This document shows positions 1 through 13,200 of a DNA stretch of 64,000 nt, piece after piece. The notes below the pieces were generated by a model. The model was given only the letters and a program-made list of their open reading frames with translations, had not been told where the DNA came from and made no database searches. A program made the position numbers and the translations under genes. Each line of letters starts with the position of its first letter. Within the stretch, counting starts at the first letter, position 1. The stretch covers positions 59,764,360 to 59,828,359 of the forward strand of contig CM060171.1 of the NCBI GenBank assembly GCA_030549775.1, in the 5' to 3' direction. This DNA comes from Tamarix chinensis. Its lineage: Eukaryota; Streptophyta; Magnoliopsida; Caryophyllales; Tamaricaceae.

Positions 1-1049
1 ACATCAAAGTATAACAACACTCAATTTTCTACCATATACAAAGTAGGGAGGGCCTACCAAGCTTCCATATAGAAATACAAGAAAATAAAAACCTCCCAAA
101 GGATAGAATCAAATATACCTTGAGAACTTTAAAACATAAACATTTTGGGGGAATATTATGATAGATCAAACCAAAACTCAAAACAAAATAATAAACAAAG
201 AAATCAAACTTATATTCCTACCTTAATTTCAAACCCCAAGGATGATTAAAACCAAAATATGCAACCCCAAGGATGATTAAAACCCAAATAAGCAACCCAA
301 AAAAGTTAGAGAAATGATTGAGAGAGGATGATTATGAAAAATGAGGGAGCAAAGGTTGATAGGATAATTTAACTAACTTAACCATTTAGTTTAGAAAATT
401 ATAAATAAATAAATAAAATAATTGGAGAAGACAGGCGGCACCACTTTTAATAGACATAATTGTGAGTATCACTTGTTATTATCCCTTAATGAGTAGATTA
501 GAAGGTAGGAAAATTTATATCATAAGAAAATTAGGGTAAAATAGTAAAATAAGCATTAAGGATGAAAAAATAAAATTTGCTACAATGACCAAGACCGTGA
601 AAGAAACATTTCAAAAATGTAACTAAGGTTTTGAGTTTCTTAAAAAATGTATTAAACATTCCAATAAGATGAATTTAGTTCTACAAATTATAGATTTTGA
701 ATAATTAGGATCTAAAAAATGGGGTGATAAATGTAAATATAAAAAAGCTAGGAAAATTATAATAAGGTAAAAAGACCAAAATATCCTTACTAATCGTATT
801 TTGTTATTAAATTCATTTAACTAGTAATTAAACAAACTCAATAAAATAATCAAAAATATTTATATTGAAAATGACTAAAAAAAAAATTTGAACTTAATCA
901 CAATATTAAGTACATAAGGTAAAAAAAATCCTTCAGGCGTTCTAAACTTATTTTGTGTCATTTTATCATTAAATCATAAATTATACTAATAATAATTTTC
1001 CAACAAATTCACTTAATACATTTACCTCATTTTCTTATCATAAAACTCA
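1..1049. other. AT-rich sequence without a recognised gene
   Basis: No coding region or clear element boundary is visible. The only structure is one imperfect 31-bp tandem duplication at 232-262 and 263-293 (core ACCCCAAGGATGATTAAAAC). The phrase GGGTAAAATAGTAAAAT near 533 resembles wording found in the long LTRs further right, so this stretch may be an eroded LTR tail. That is an inference. Confidence 0.5.
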
Positions 1050-2521
1050 TTTTAATCCCATGTTTACAATTTTGATGCACAATGACCAAACTACTATTAT
1101 TTACATTAATTTCCTTCAAACTTAATAAATTCACAATTTGTATAATTTAATTGAATTACTCCTAAATTTACATGAAAGTTTCTATACTCTAAAATACACA
1201 TGAAAACAAAATTATAGAAAAAGTAAAACCACTTAAACCCACAAAAATTAATAAGCTTAAGATTCACTCACTTAGGTAGAGACATCCATCATGAATCTAT
1301 TACATCTTCATCAATGATCAACATAGTATTCATCATGTTCTAATAGAATAATTTTCAAACTACATCTAACATCAGAACTTATTCAAATCATGCAAATCAT
1401 TCTATCATATAATATTTTTCATGCTTATATTAAAATTAATTGTAATCATACATACATGAGATACATCAAGGTATCAAGGCATTTTAATTGACTTAATAAC
1501 ATAGCACATAACCTGTATCTATAGAATTAATTACATTACCTAGTTAGTTAAATATTCAAGCACAATATAAAAATACTCTTGATATCACCATTTACTTTGA
1601 ACACTTAACCATGTTTAAAAAATAATTACAAGAGGTTAGGAATGATAAATATCAGTAAGGAAAACATATAAAGGAAAAAACAAAAGGATATGAGCAATAA
1701 CAAAATTTTAAGGAGAATTAGGGGTGGAGTGGGCTGGTGTGCACCACAAACACCATATAGAGATCCCAAGACCACCATATGAGGCATGAAAAAGGTTAAA
1801 AGAATAATTATACTATAGGGTTTGAATCCCATAAAGTCTCAAGGATAAAAAGGTTGATGGTGGTGCAGACTGAATTGTATGAAAATGAAACAACAAAATT
1901 GTAGCAATGGAGGCAAAAATTAATCAGAACAATTCATTCATCAAACACAACCCAAACAAGGTTGAAATAATGATGGTGAATGATGATGAGGAAGTTCAAT
2001 GGCCATGGAAATATCAAACATGAAGCTATAAAATAGAGGCACACATATTTGCCACAAATCATTAGGGAAAGAAGAAAACAACAAAGCTAACACTTGGATT
2101 TCTATCAATGCATGAGAAATGAAAATTAAAAGGTTGGGTGGAGGTTATTGGACATGCATGGGATTTGGTTTTTTAAGACAAAAGTGACCTGAAGTTAGGG
2201 GATAATTGGGTGAGTTTAACTTATAGATTACTTGAATGAAAAAGGAGTGATTGATGATGAATAAAATTAGGTATAATATGTGTAAGAATTAAGTTCTAGT
2301 TGAGATTTAGTCAAAGTAAATAAAATAAACCAAAATCTAGTTTTCCATAACATGGGGAAATTACACTAGTTATGTGAAGGGTATAATAGGAATTTTATAA
2401 TTTTTAGAATACTTAAATATATGCGAAGTCTCTAAAACATGCATTTATTAAGAAAATAGTAAATAATTCCACAAAATCAATAAAACTTATGGAAATGTGA
2501 GAAATAATTTTAGGCACCCAA

Positions 2522-2568
<47 letters not shown>

Positions 2569-3305
2569 GATATTAGAGTTGGGTTAAAGCTCAATGGATG
2601 TAACAAGCAAAAACGGCAAATTAATAATCAACAAAACTTTTTTTTTTGCAAAGTACTAAAATAAATGATGTGAATGGACATGGGTTAATGAAAAAATATT
2701 TTAGAAAATAAAAAAATATATAAATATTTGATATCAGATGTCATTTGGGTCCTAAATTGATAAAAATTGCTAACACTATGTAATTGTACAAAATAATTGC
2801 TATTTTTATTTTGTAATTTAATGATTATAAAGGAATGGGTGACTAAAATAGAATATATATATTAGGTAAGATTATAAATTATTTTAGAATAACCTATAGT
2901 TTTTGGTCGAATAGAAAAAATGTGAAAATAACTAAATTAGTAGAATAATAGAAAATGTAACCTTTGGCAAATTAATTAAATTAATTGTGGAAGGCTCAAA
3001 TTTAATACAAATGATCTTGAAAACAATATTAATAATTTTATAATCCAATCATAGGTTTAATTAGGGTTAGGGAAAAATAGGTTGTTACACTTAATCCCTC
3101 ATAGAGCATGATGATAATTAAGATTGAATGGTTTTAAAATAAATAAGGGTGGAATTGGTATTATTTATTTAGTAAAATTTTAATACTTAAATTAAAATAT
3201 TTTTTGTTTGGGATTAGATCATCATCTAAGGATACCTACCATAGAGATGAGGGGCTAGTCTTCATTTTTTTGGTTTGCTTGGTTGCCTTTGTAGCATTAT
3301 GAAAG
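1050..3305 (+). repeat. Diverged dispersed repeat, copy A (uninterrupted)
   Basis: This ~2.25-kb stretch aligns in order with the pieces of copy B at ~6205-6835, 8192-8750, 13482-13538, 17332-17694 and 21529-22005. Examples are AATGACCAAAC at ~1081 against AATGATCAAAC at ~6232, and CTAAGGATACCTACCATAGA at ~3223 against a near match at ~21916. The copies differ by frequent substitutions and small indels. Copy A lacks all four large insertions of copy B and so acts as the empty site. A possible LTR-type end GGTTGTTACA lies near 3080-3089. Its nature (old retroelement or segmental duplication) is not settled. Confidence 0.75.
2522..2569. repeat. (TA)n microsatellite
   Basis: An almost pure TA dinucleotide run with one phase break, inside copy A. 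Confidence 0.95.
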
Positions 3306-3549
3306 GTCCACGTCTACTCTATTATAATTCTATGGGTCCCTTAGGAAGTATCAACACTTAAAAAATGAATGACTAGGTAGTTTTAGATGACACATAAGTC
3401 CTTTACTAGCCAAATACTAACTACCATAAGAGAGTCAAATTATTACTCTTTACACCCCCTTGAGTTTAATTAAATTGGATTCATGTTGATGGCCTTCAGA
3501 AATATAATTAGAATAAGTTGATTTATCTTATTTTTCTATACTTTGAATA

Positions 3550-4164
3550 TGTGAGTGTGAATTGTATATTAATGCATGTGAAACTTGATATTATGCATGT
3601 TCATATTATTATATGTGAAACTATTACATGTATGTGTTGAAGTATATGACATAATTTCATTGAACTATGTGTGTGTCCCTTTTTTTATGCATTGTGATGT
3701 GTGTTTATGTGTATCATGCTAGCTTATTGGAGGAGATGGTTTTATTCAGTACATCAACATAATGATACAAAAAATTCTAGATTTATGTGCGGATATTTGT
3801 TAGTTCATGAGTGATGTTGCTTGGATTTGGATAAAAAAAGTGAGGGTTATCTAGTGTAATTTTTCATATCGGGACATCTTTTGTTTAATTTTTCTCTTGA
3901 ACTTTGCTTCCCATATGTAGCGTTTGGTGTTGTATTTGAGTAATGTAAGTCTTAAATCATTTTAAATTAAATTTGATAATCTCTCTTAAATCTTGTTAAT
4001 GTTTAAAATGGATGGAAAATTATTTAACCTTGCATTAGGCATGGATTAGGTACTATACACACCGATCTCTAGATTAAATGTGACAATACTATTCCCATTT
4101 ATGTTAGCTTCCCCAAATTTTTATTAAAATGATATATTATAATTGCAAAAGTAGGGTGTTACAA
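3550..4164 (-). repeat. Eroded LTR fragment of the TGTAACACCC superfamily
   Basis: The stretch ends in GTAGGGTGTTACA, the inverse of the TGTAACACCCC tip shared by the long LTRs. Its order of features is a TTATTCAGTAC-like phrase near 3743, a TTGCTTCC-like phrase near 3904, then GGGTGTTACA. This resembles the first ~600 bp of the reversed LTR at 48086-53640. Similarity is weak, no target duplication was found, and the left limit is arbitrary. Confidence 0.35.
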
Positions 4165-4597
4165 TGGATTATAGCTATTGTAATTTTTTCTATGCAATGT
4201 AACATATCCCATGATTTCTATCGAATATTAATTAGGTGCATATATTTTATTACCTTTCAATTATATGCCTAACTTGAACTTGTTTTTTCTTATATATGAC
4301 TTTTTTTGCTTCAAGTAGATCATAGAGTTCTACTTGTATTTCTATGGCTTCTTATCTCTATTTTTGTGTTGATTGGCACTGATTATCCACCCTTCCGGTG
4401 AAAGTTATTTTGATTGATGTAATTAAGTGATATGTTTTGGTATTATTTGCGTCAATGATTCACTAGCTAGTTGATGAATATTCATCATGTATATGATGAC
4501 TATATAGTATACAATTGATGAAAAAAAATTTAATCTTGTCATTTGATGGCTTTGAAAGAAGAAACACAGAATTTCACAGGCTTGATTACCTAATAAA
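4165..4597. other. AT-rich sequence, nothing recognised
   Basis: No long reading frame, terminal repeat or known motif is visible here. Confidence 0.5.
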
Positions 4598-4858
4598 CTA
4601 ATGAATATAAGCTTTTTGATACAATGAATTGTAGTATCTAATTAGATATAGGAATTTAAGCCAATGAGTATAAGCTTTTGAGGTGATGAACATTAGACTT
4701 AGAAATTATGAATAAAAACCTTTAAATCAATTAGTATAAGCATTTGAGGTGATGATCATTAGAAGTGGAGATGATGAATAAAAACCATTGAACCAATGAT
4801 AATTAGCCCTTGAGAGAATAAATACAAGCATTTAGTGTTATTCCATACACTATTCATC
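4598..4858 (+). repeat. Imperfect ~66-bp tandem repeat
   Basis: Units start near 4598, 4661, 4727 and 4793, spaced 63, 66 and 66 bp. The shared core is CCAATGAGTATAAGCTTTTG followed by AGGTGATGA-CATTAGA and GATGAATAAAAACC. A related phrase recurs near 4911, so the array probably decays on that side. Confidence 0.75.
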
Positions 4859-5131
4859 AATATATTAAAATGAACATACACCGTGGTGTTAATGAATATT
4901 GTCGTTTGAACCAATGAATATGACCCGTGATGGTGGGAGTGTTTGATAAGCCATCAAGTTGATAAATATTAGTCTTTGACTTAAAGAATAGTTTATATAA
5001 TTTTTTTTAGTACATCAATATAGGTTTTTATTTAAAGTGAAAAAAGTTTGAGAAATAATTTTGTATATTTTTTGTATATTTTAATATGATATAAATTAAT
5101 TATGAATCGATATTTCAAGTACCATCATAGT

Positions 5132-5371
5132 CAGGGACGGAGACAGCTAAGAACACATGGGGTCAAGTGACCCCATGGTTTGATCCCATGGTTCCAGCAA
5201 TTTTTTTTACTTTTATCTAAAAATATTAAAAAAATAATCAAAATTTATTATTTTACACTGTAATATTTATTAAAAATTAAGGGATTATTCAGTATTTTAT
5301 TATATGATGACCCCATAAAATTGAAGTCCTAACTTTGACCCCATGAAATTAAAGTTCTGGCTTCGTCCCTG
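5132..5371. mobile_element. hAT-type MITE, 240 bp
   Basis: The terminal inverted repeats are CAGGGACGGAGACAG at the left and CTGGCTTCGTCCCTG at the right. A perfect 8-bp target duplication, ATCATAGT, flanks the element at 5124-5131 and 5372-5379. There is no coding capacity and the interior is AT-rich. The 8-bp duplication and TIR pattern place it with hAT-like non-autonomous elements. The direct repeats make the boundaries firm. Confidence 0.92.
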
Positions 5372-5379
5372 ATCATAGT

Positions 5380-5768
5380 AGTAATTCTTTTGTTTCCTTT
5401 TCGGAAGAAGGAATACGGACATCAGACATAATTTGTATATGACTTCTAAGAAGAAGGAAAAATTAAAAATGCCACCATACTTTATACGTCAGGGTAAGAA
5501 CTGCTTAAGTTTGTTTACTACCTCGGCATGTGCATGTGAATAACGATTGCTAGCAAGTGATTGACCGTCTTTCCAAATCATTACTTCCTAGTAGATGGGG
5601 AGGGGAGAACCAACGTGTGATGACGATGAATGTGTATCTTCTTGAGTTATGGTAATAAGGAAGAAGGGAGATTGCATTAGCTGTGAACATCAAATGACAA
5701 CTACGCAACAAGAGAGAGGGAGGAAGAAGGAGAGGAAGGGTGGGGGGTAGATAAATAAAAAAGGGAGG
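5380..5768. other. Sequence between two MITEs, no gene seen
   Basis: Mixed-composition sequence that becomes purine-rich at ~5705-5768 (runs of GAGAGGGAGG and GGGG). No reading frame or terminal repeat is visible. Confidence 0.5.
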
Positions 5769-5776
5769 GGGGGGGG

Positions 5777-6092
5777 CTGTGATGCACGGGGACGGCAGTC
5801 AGGTGCCGTCTCCCCGTCCCAGAAACTTCTCCGTCCCAAAAACTCATCGGAAACGTTTTCTGATTAAAAATTATATTAAAATTATTTTATTAATATTTTT
5901 ATTAAAAAAATATTATTTAATCAATATTTTATTAAAAAAATATTATTTAATTAATATTTTTATTAAAAAATATTATTTAATTAATATTTTTTTGACATTT
6001 CCTATCGTCTCCGTTTCCTAAATTTTTAAAAAATACCGTTTGCACGTTTCGTCCCATCCCCGTTTTCCCGTCCCCGTCCCCGTGCAACACTG
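5777..6092. mobile_element. MITE with TIR CAGTGTTGCACGGGGACGG, 316 bp
   Basis: The left end reads CTGTGATGCACGGGGACGG. The right end, inverted, reads CAGTGTTGCACGGGGACGG. The flanks are eight G (5769-5776) and GGGGGCGG (6093-6100), a probable 8-bp target duplication with one change, though G-runs weaken that test. The interior holds about three ~38-bp AT-rich repeats (core AATATTATTTAATTAATATT) at ~5890-5990. The small reading frame across it encodes only a translation of these repeats. A hAT-like assignment is an inference. Confidence 0.8.
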
Positions 6093-6835
6093 GGGGGCGG
6101 AATCCGACTCGCGTTCACATGCTGACAAACATGTGTACTTTGAGAACATAAGTAGTTACGTACCCTGGGAAATAAACTTGTGTTGATCCTCAAGCGGAAG
6201 ATGTTTTATTCCCAAATTTCAAATTGATGTATAATGATCAAACTGTCCTTAACTACACTAATTACTTCTAAAATTAATAAATTTATATGTATTCAATTTA
6301 ACACCAATGACTTTTAAACTTACGCCAAAACTTATATACTTTAAAATTCACATGAAACCAGACATATATTCAGTAAAAAAAAGGGTTAAAACCACTTAAA
6401 TCCATACAAAATTACAAGTCTAAAAGTCATTCATTAAGGTCAAGACACATCGATCCTTCACAAATCCATTACACATTCATCAATGATCAATAATATATTG
6501 ATGCATCAATAGTATGTTCATCAAAGTTCCAGCAGACATTGAAACATATTAAAATCATGCAAACCCCTCATCCAAGTTTTTATGCTTATATTCAAAATGA
6601 AATGTAATCATACAATCACTAGCCATATCAAGGCTTCATGGCATTTGAATTAACCTAATGACATAGAGCATCACCTTCAACTATAGAATTAATCACATTA
6701 CCTAGCTAGTTAAGTCTTCAAGCAAAATATAAAAATAATCTTGATATCACCACTAGCTTCATAGACTTGATCACCTTCAAATAATAACTACAATAAGTTA
6801 GGAATAATATAAATTTGTAAGGAACATATATAAAG

Positions 6836-8186
6836 TGATAGGCATAAAATACGTCAATCATATGGCCTTTAACATGTAGATTTAGTATGATTATATGATG
6901 ATTATTTTTTATTCTTTAGTCCATTTGTTCTCGTTTACTACTCTTGATCATATTTTTTAGGTAGTTCAAGAAAATGGGATCAAAAGGAGCGAGAATGCAA
7001 TAGTTGAAAAAACAAAAACACATACGAGTGCTCAAAGTATGAAAGGGAAAAAAGTACTTGCAAATCCTTTGAGCATTAAAGTTGCATACATTTTTGTTAG
7101 CTTTCCAACGCATCAAAAATCGGCTTAATAGGAAGTCAAACAACAAGTTGTGGAAAAAATATAAAACTTAGGCAAAGTTGAAGCAACACCCATCAATACG
7201 ACACTAAAATGTTGATTTTTCACAGCCATGTTGATGGGTGGTCACGTATTTATAAGCTTTTTTTTCATTCAGTATAGTGGGAGAAATGAATGGGACAAAA
7301 AGATGGCAATTTTGGGAGTATTAAAGAGAGATCTAGGATTCTTTGTTTGGCATCACTAATCCAATCTCACTCTCAATTCACCCACAATCTTCCATCTCTT
7401 GATCTCAATTTCTTGTTCCCGGTTGGACGGATAGAACAGTAAATTTCTCATCTTGAATAAAGAGGGTATTATTATTTTCCTTTAAATTTTTTGTTTCAAT
7501 TGATGCAAGTCTCTATATTTAAGATAGTGAGCTTAATAAAAGCCACGATTGGATAATTGATTTATGCCAAGTCTCTACCCACTCTAATTTCTTATCATAT
7601 GCACTGTCCTAATGCTTTAATTAGTAAAATGGAAAAAATTGATCACTTTTCTATTATTATTTATAGAAGTTTGGTGAGATTATAAAGATGAGTTAGAGTG
7701 GGCTCCATTCGCATAACTAAAGATCAAACAAAAAAGTTAGGAGACGTTGGTTGGCCTCTACACCTAAAAAAGGAAATATGATGCATTATATTGCGTTGCC
7801 TATTTTTGCACTCACTCTAGATATTGATGCTTCTTAATAGAAAATAGGATGTAGTGGTTTGAAAGAGCATTACGCTACATACTTTTGTTAGAATTTATGA
7901 CAATATATTTTGATTCAAGGTTTGAAGCCAATATTTGATCACATTGGAGTTAAGAGAATTGACTAAAACCTTAGTCTTCTATATATTTGGATTTCACTTG
8001 TTCTTATATTATCTTTGGATTTCATTTACATATTTTATTTTTGTTTATAATTAAACATCATATATTCCATATTGTTAGAATAGACATATGAGATCTTTTC
8101 ACCATCCTTTTACTCACTCCCTAGTCCTTTTGTGATCAACATTGCATGCTAATTCAATATTATGCACTTGTGGTTGGAAGTTAACA
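6836..8186 (+). mobile_element. Solo LTR, 1351 bp, TGATAGGC...GTTAACA
   Basis: The 5-bp target duplication TAAAG lies at 6831-6835 and 8187-8191, and the element has TG...CA ends. Copy A has the uninterrupted site (ACATATAAAGGAAAA near 1663). No second LTR or internal region is present, so it is a solo LTR from unequal recombination. The family is unrelated in sequence to the TGTAACACCCC LTRs. I did not recognise its lineage. Orientation is arbitrary. Confidence 0.88.
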
Positions 8187-9950
8187 TAAAGTAAAATAGG
8201 ACATGGTCGGAGAAAGAACCAAAGTTTAAGGAAACTTAGGGGTGGAATGGATTAGCTAGGAACATAAGCACCACAAAAATACCTAAGACCACCACTCAAA
8301 GCATGACAAAGTGGTAGGAAAGAGTCTACTTTAGGGTTTTGAAGGCCAAAAAAATAAAGGAAAAAGACGGTTGATGGTGATGCAACACCAAAGATCATAT
8401 ACTAGACATTTTTTATCAATAACGACAAAATTATAGCATTCCATCAACAAAACCGCCAAGCAAACAACACCCGAACTATCTAAGGATGAAACAAAGATGG
8501 AAAAAGATGGTGGGATGTTGAATGGAAAGGAAAATATATAATGAGAAATTACAAAATGGATGCACACAAAATTGTTGCAAATTAGTAGAGAAAGGGGTAA
8601 AAATAAGGCTAAGACTAAGGGTCTTTTTTATTGCATGAGAAAATGAATGAGAAAAAACGATTGAATGGAATTTATTGGACATGCATGGGATTTGGTTTTC
8701 TAAGCTAAAATTAACATGATATTAGGTGAAATTTTTTGGGTGTTTAAGAAAAATCACACACTACCACCATGATTGGTATAAATCTGGTCCCTACGTAGCC
8801 TCATACTAATCACAATTCACAAGGTTAAATGATACACATGAATATAGAACCTTAAGAGAAAACAATTAAAACATGAAGGAGTCTAATAGTGAAATATAGA
8901 AAATGCTAGAACAAGTGAGATTCAAATATCCATAAAATAGAGAAACAAAGTCTAAAGTATGATCCCACTACAGAGGAATAAAAAAATAAGTTACAAATAT
9001 AAAATAGTTAAAATATACTCTCTCCAACCCCGAAACCCGGATACCATGGCATCACTCTGCCTTAACTAGCTCATCGTATGCAACATAGTTTTCTAAGGCG
9101 TCATTGCCTACTTGCATAGACATAGGAGGGGTCATTGCTTATGGGAATAAGTAGCACTCATAATAAAGGTGATTAGTACACTATATACTGACTAAGGTAA
9201 CAATATATTCAATATAAGGCACAACAACGTAGAGCACAAATATAAGTACAAAGTAGGGTTTGTCAGATCATTTACCCCTATTGGAGTTTTGTCCATTAGT
9301 ACTATATTTATACATCTCTTGAATTATATCCACGTGGATATAAGATCAGACTATTAGGACTAGTGGACCGAGAATATCAACCATAGGGCATAATGCACCT
9401 AACAACTATTATAATAGGTGGACTAGTAAATATATACAACCCTAGGGAAAAATGCACCTGGCCATTATTATGACCAGTGGATTGATAAATATCCTACATT
9501 AAATCCTAACCTACGTGGTGTTCCGCTATAAGTGATTTATATTTTTTCCATAGATTATTATCATCCAAAGGTTTTACTTATTGAGTTCAGGACCCCCAAT
9601 ATTATACTAGGAATAACTACCCTAAGAAAAAATTTATCCGACAACTATTATAATTGGTGGACTGGTAAATATATACAAACCTAGGGCAAAACATACCTGG
9701 TCACCATTATGACCAGTGTACCGGTAAATATCCAATATCCGGACTCGATTCACATGGTGTTCCACTATAAGTAATTGGCGTCTTTTCAATAGATTATTAC
9801 CATCCAAGGGTTTTACTTATTGAGCTCGAGATCCTAACTATTATCACCAATGGACCAAGAATAACTACTCCTAAGTAAAACGCACCTGGCCACTATTATG
9901 ACCGGTGGAGCGGTAAATATATATACAATCCCTAGGAAAATCACACCTAG

Positions 9951-10398
9951 TAGGGATGGAAATGGGTCGGGTCTAAGTCAGGTCCAGTTGGACCCAGACC
10001 TGGATCCGTTCATATTACCTAGACCCATACCCATCAGGTCTTAAAAGTTCAAACCTAGACCTAGATCCACTAGGTCTAGTAGCTAAATGGGTCTCAAATG
10101 TGTCCAAAAATTTTTTAAAAATAATAATTAATAATCTGTGTAAATACAAATACATTTATGTCTTATATAGCTTAATATGTATTTTTTTATTAAAAATTCC
10201 TTCTAGTGAAAAAATAAACATTTTAAAATAGTTACATTACCTTTTCAGATGATATTTTAATGCTTTTGGAATATAATAATATACATATTTCTTATAAAGT
10301 AAATATAGAAAAATAAAATTAAAAAAATAAATAAGGATATCTAATAAGATTATGTCAATGATAGCAAACATAATATTAGTATGTATTTAAATATATAG

Positions 10399-10429
<31 letters not shown>

Positions 10430-10619
10430 TATACTAAACGAGTCTAGCGGGTTAGGTCTAGGTCTGAAACTATTGGACTAAAACCCAGACCCATTTAGGT
10501 ATATATGGACCCAGGTCTAACCTAGACCTATCTATTTCAAGATTCATAGATCTAGAATTGTAAAAATTGAGGCTGGTCTAGCAGATCTGGGTTTGGTCCA
10601 AGACCTATTGCCATCCTTA
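9951..10619. mobile_element. hAT-type MITE, 669 bp, inside an LTR motif
   Basis: The left TIR is TAGGGATGGAAATGGGTC. The right TIR, inverted, is TAAGGATGGCAATAGGTC. The 8-bp flanks ACACCTAG (9943-9950) and GCACCTGG (10620-10627) match at six of eight places, both mismatches being A/G transitions. The subterminal zones are rich in repeated GGGTCTAGG/ACCTAGACC phrases in both orientations, typical of this MITE group. An (AC)n tract lies inside. The insertion splits a CACCTGGCCACTATTAT motif of the host LTR, whose remainder follows at 10621. Confidence 0.9.
10399..10425. repeat. (AC)n microsatellite
   Basis: A pure AC dinucleotide tract inside the hAT MITE. Confidence 0.95.
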
Positions 10620-12089
10620 GCACCTGGCCACTATTATAACCGGTGAACTGAAAATCATCTTACATTCGAGTCTACCTCAATTATCTTCTACTTTAAGTGA
10701 TTTATATTTTTATTCGTATCTTATTTTTCAAGTAACACACATCCACCCATACAATCTAAGGAAGACTCTTGACTTACTACCTCTCAAACAACCCAAACTC
10801 CATGAAAAACCTAATCCCTTAACCTGGAACATCCATGGACTCCTAGGACCCCCTAATATTTTTTTTTTCACCAAGCTAATAGTGACCATAGAAACCTCAT
10901 ATTCATAGGTCAAGGCTCTCTCTCCTTTTTATCCACCTACGATCACCATCACCCACTAGGGTTTCCTCGCGAAACCCTAATCTTACCTATGTAACCCTTT
11001 CCTCTCCTATCTTTACTTAGCCCACATCTCCCCTGATTCAAGCACCATCCCACTACTCACCCCAACTCTAAACCTCATAACTCAAACTTGTCAACTCACA
11101 CATGTGATAATGACATCCTAGCTTATCACCCTCGAAACCTTAGTATTCCTCCTTCTACTTTCATACCCTCCTTTCTCACACAACTCTACCCTCCATTTGG
11201 CTTGACCCACATCTTCCATATTGTAAACCCTCATCATAACACTGATATTCAACCAACTTCCTCAACATTTCCCTAGAACACACCCAATACTTAAGGTTGA
11301 TACCATCAAAACCCTAGTTTATGTCCCCATGAACCTTCCCATCATCCCACATACCAAAACTTTCCCAAGTACACTAACCACCAAAAGCACACTTTTTTCC
11401 ACACATTTTACCCCCAAACAAGACTTCCCTATGTAAATCTTTTTCTTATGCAAAGTACACGCCCCCTATGCAAGTCTCACACTCCCCTTGCAAGTCTCTA
11501 CCCGAACCCCTTACATTTTCAAATCTTTTTTACATTACTCCACAATATTTCATGAGATCACTAAGACATTTTCTATATAACAAATTACTCATTCCACCCT
11601 ATTTATTTTATTTCACTTCCCTTGGCCACTCAAGTCTCACCTAAGAAATCTAGGCATAATATATGTTATTATTCAACTATGCACAAGAATATATCCACCA
11701 TAGTAAGATTTAACCATACATATTAAAAAAAATGAAAACCATCTATATCATTACCTTACATCCTTGCAAGCAAAGCCACACTACACACATCAATTCACTA
11801 CACATATATTCACACATAACACACAAATACACCCATTTCACATATAAAACTCATACAACAACCTAAATCTTAACTATATCCTTGCCTAGTTGGCTACGGC
11901 CTTAAACAACGAAATCTTACACCTCTTCATGGGGAAATATTGGTTCAATACCTATAATGAGAAGATCAATTAGGTCATTTCACCATCTTCCTACCTCTTT
12001 TCCTTTTTTCTTATTTTCTTAACCATAATAATAAGGATAATGATAATAATAATAATAATAATAATAAATTATTAAAATAAAATAGGAGG

Positions 12090-13200
12090 GGAGGGTGTAA
12101 CCATAAGGGGCTAGGCAGATGACGGTGGTGGTGATAGTGGCAGCATGATGGTGGTGGTGGAAAGAGGAGGTAAGATCATTTTTCCTAGGGTGGGGGAGTT
12201 ACTTGACTTAGGTGACTAGTAGTGGTGGTGGTCTTGCAGCAGTTGTGGCAACGACACCTACAAGAGAGAGAGAAAGAGAGGGAAGAAATAAGATGGGAGA
12301 AAGAGAGGTGCAGGTGTTAGTGTCATAGGGGAGGTAGGGAGGGTGGTTTAACCAGTGGTGGTAGCAGCGCGGGGTGGCACTGATGGTGGCATAAGGTGGA
12401 AAAGGGTAACTCGAGTTTCTCACTTTACACAAATAATGAGAGGAAAGGAAGAGGAATGAAAGGAAGGGAAGGGCCTCGATGGACGTAGGGTGATGTAGGG
12501 AAGAGGATAGGAGGGAGTGAAGATGGGGTATGGCCTAGTGGTAATGGTTGATGCGATTGAAAGGGTGACAGGAGTAAGGGAGATAAGGTGAAATCAAGTA
12601 GAAAGGAGAGAGGGAAAAATAGAGTGGAGGGATTTTATACACGTAGGGGAGGGAGGAAGTGAATAAGGAAAGAAAGAGGAAAAAGGAGGGGAGTTGATGG
12701 CTATCGGCCGGTATGTAGGCCAGTCCTACTGCATAGGGGGGACAATGGCAAGGGGCAGGGAAGTGTGTGAGGGAGATGGAGCTTGTGAGAGAGGGGGGAT
12801 AGTGTAGGGGATGTGCTAGTTGCACACCCTTTATGGCCGAAAGAGAAAAGAAAGAGGGAGAGAGAGGAGGAGGAGCTGCAGAGTTATAGTCCTGTATAGG
12901 TGCAGTGCAAGTAGGAGGTAGGGGATGAGGGTAGAATTGGGAAAAAAAAGAAAAATAAAGTGAGAGAAAGGGAAAAGTGGGGGTGTGTGTTGGGTCACCG
13001 CTCGGGGGAGAGGAAGAAAGAGGGAATTAGGCAGGTTGGGGGGAGGAAGGAAAGATGAAAAGGGGAGAGGGAAGAAAGGGGATTGGACTGCCATTGGACA
13101 CATCCCAAATGGCTGAAGATGAAGAAAAAAGGAAAGGAAGATAAGCAAGAAAGAAAAGAAAAAAAAACAAGAGGAAAGAAAAGGTGGAAAGGAAAAAAAA
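12090..13200 (+). repeat. Purine-rich, G-rich block of the old LTR
   Basis: The plus strand is strongly biased to G and A, with runs such as GGGAGGGAGGAAG. Every long LTR in the window has such a block near its 3' end. The minus-strand reading frames here (12208-12432, 12535-12825, 12831-13148) are proline-, leucine- and serine-rich translations of this bias and are not genes. Confidence 0.8.

Noticed and set aside
2522..2569. (TA)n tract as the core of an AT-rich MITE or Helitron
   Set aside because: No inverted termini or target duplication around it; a simple microsatellite explains it.
5779..6021. 80-codon frame with repeated KKYYLIN units as a novel repeat protein
   Set aside because: It is a translation of the AT-rich internal repeats of a MITE whose inverted ends bracket the frame.
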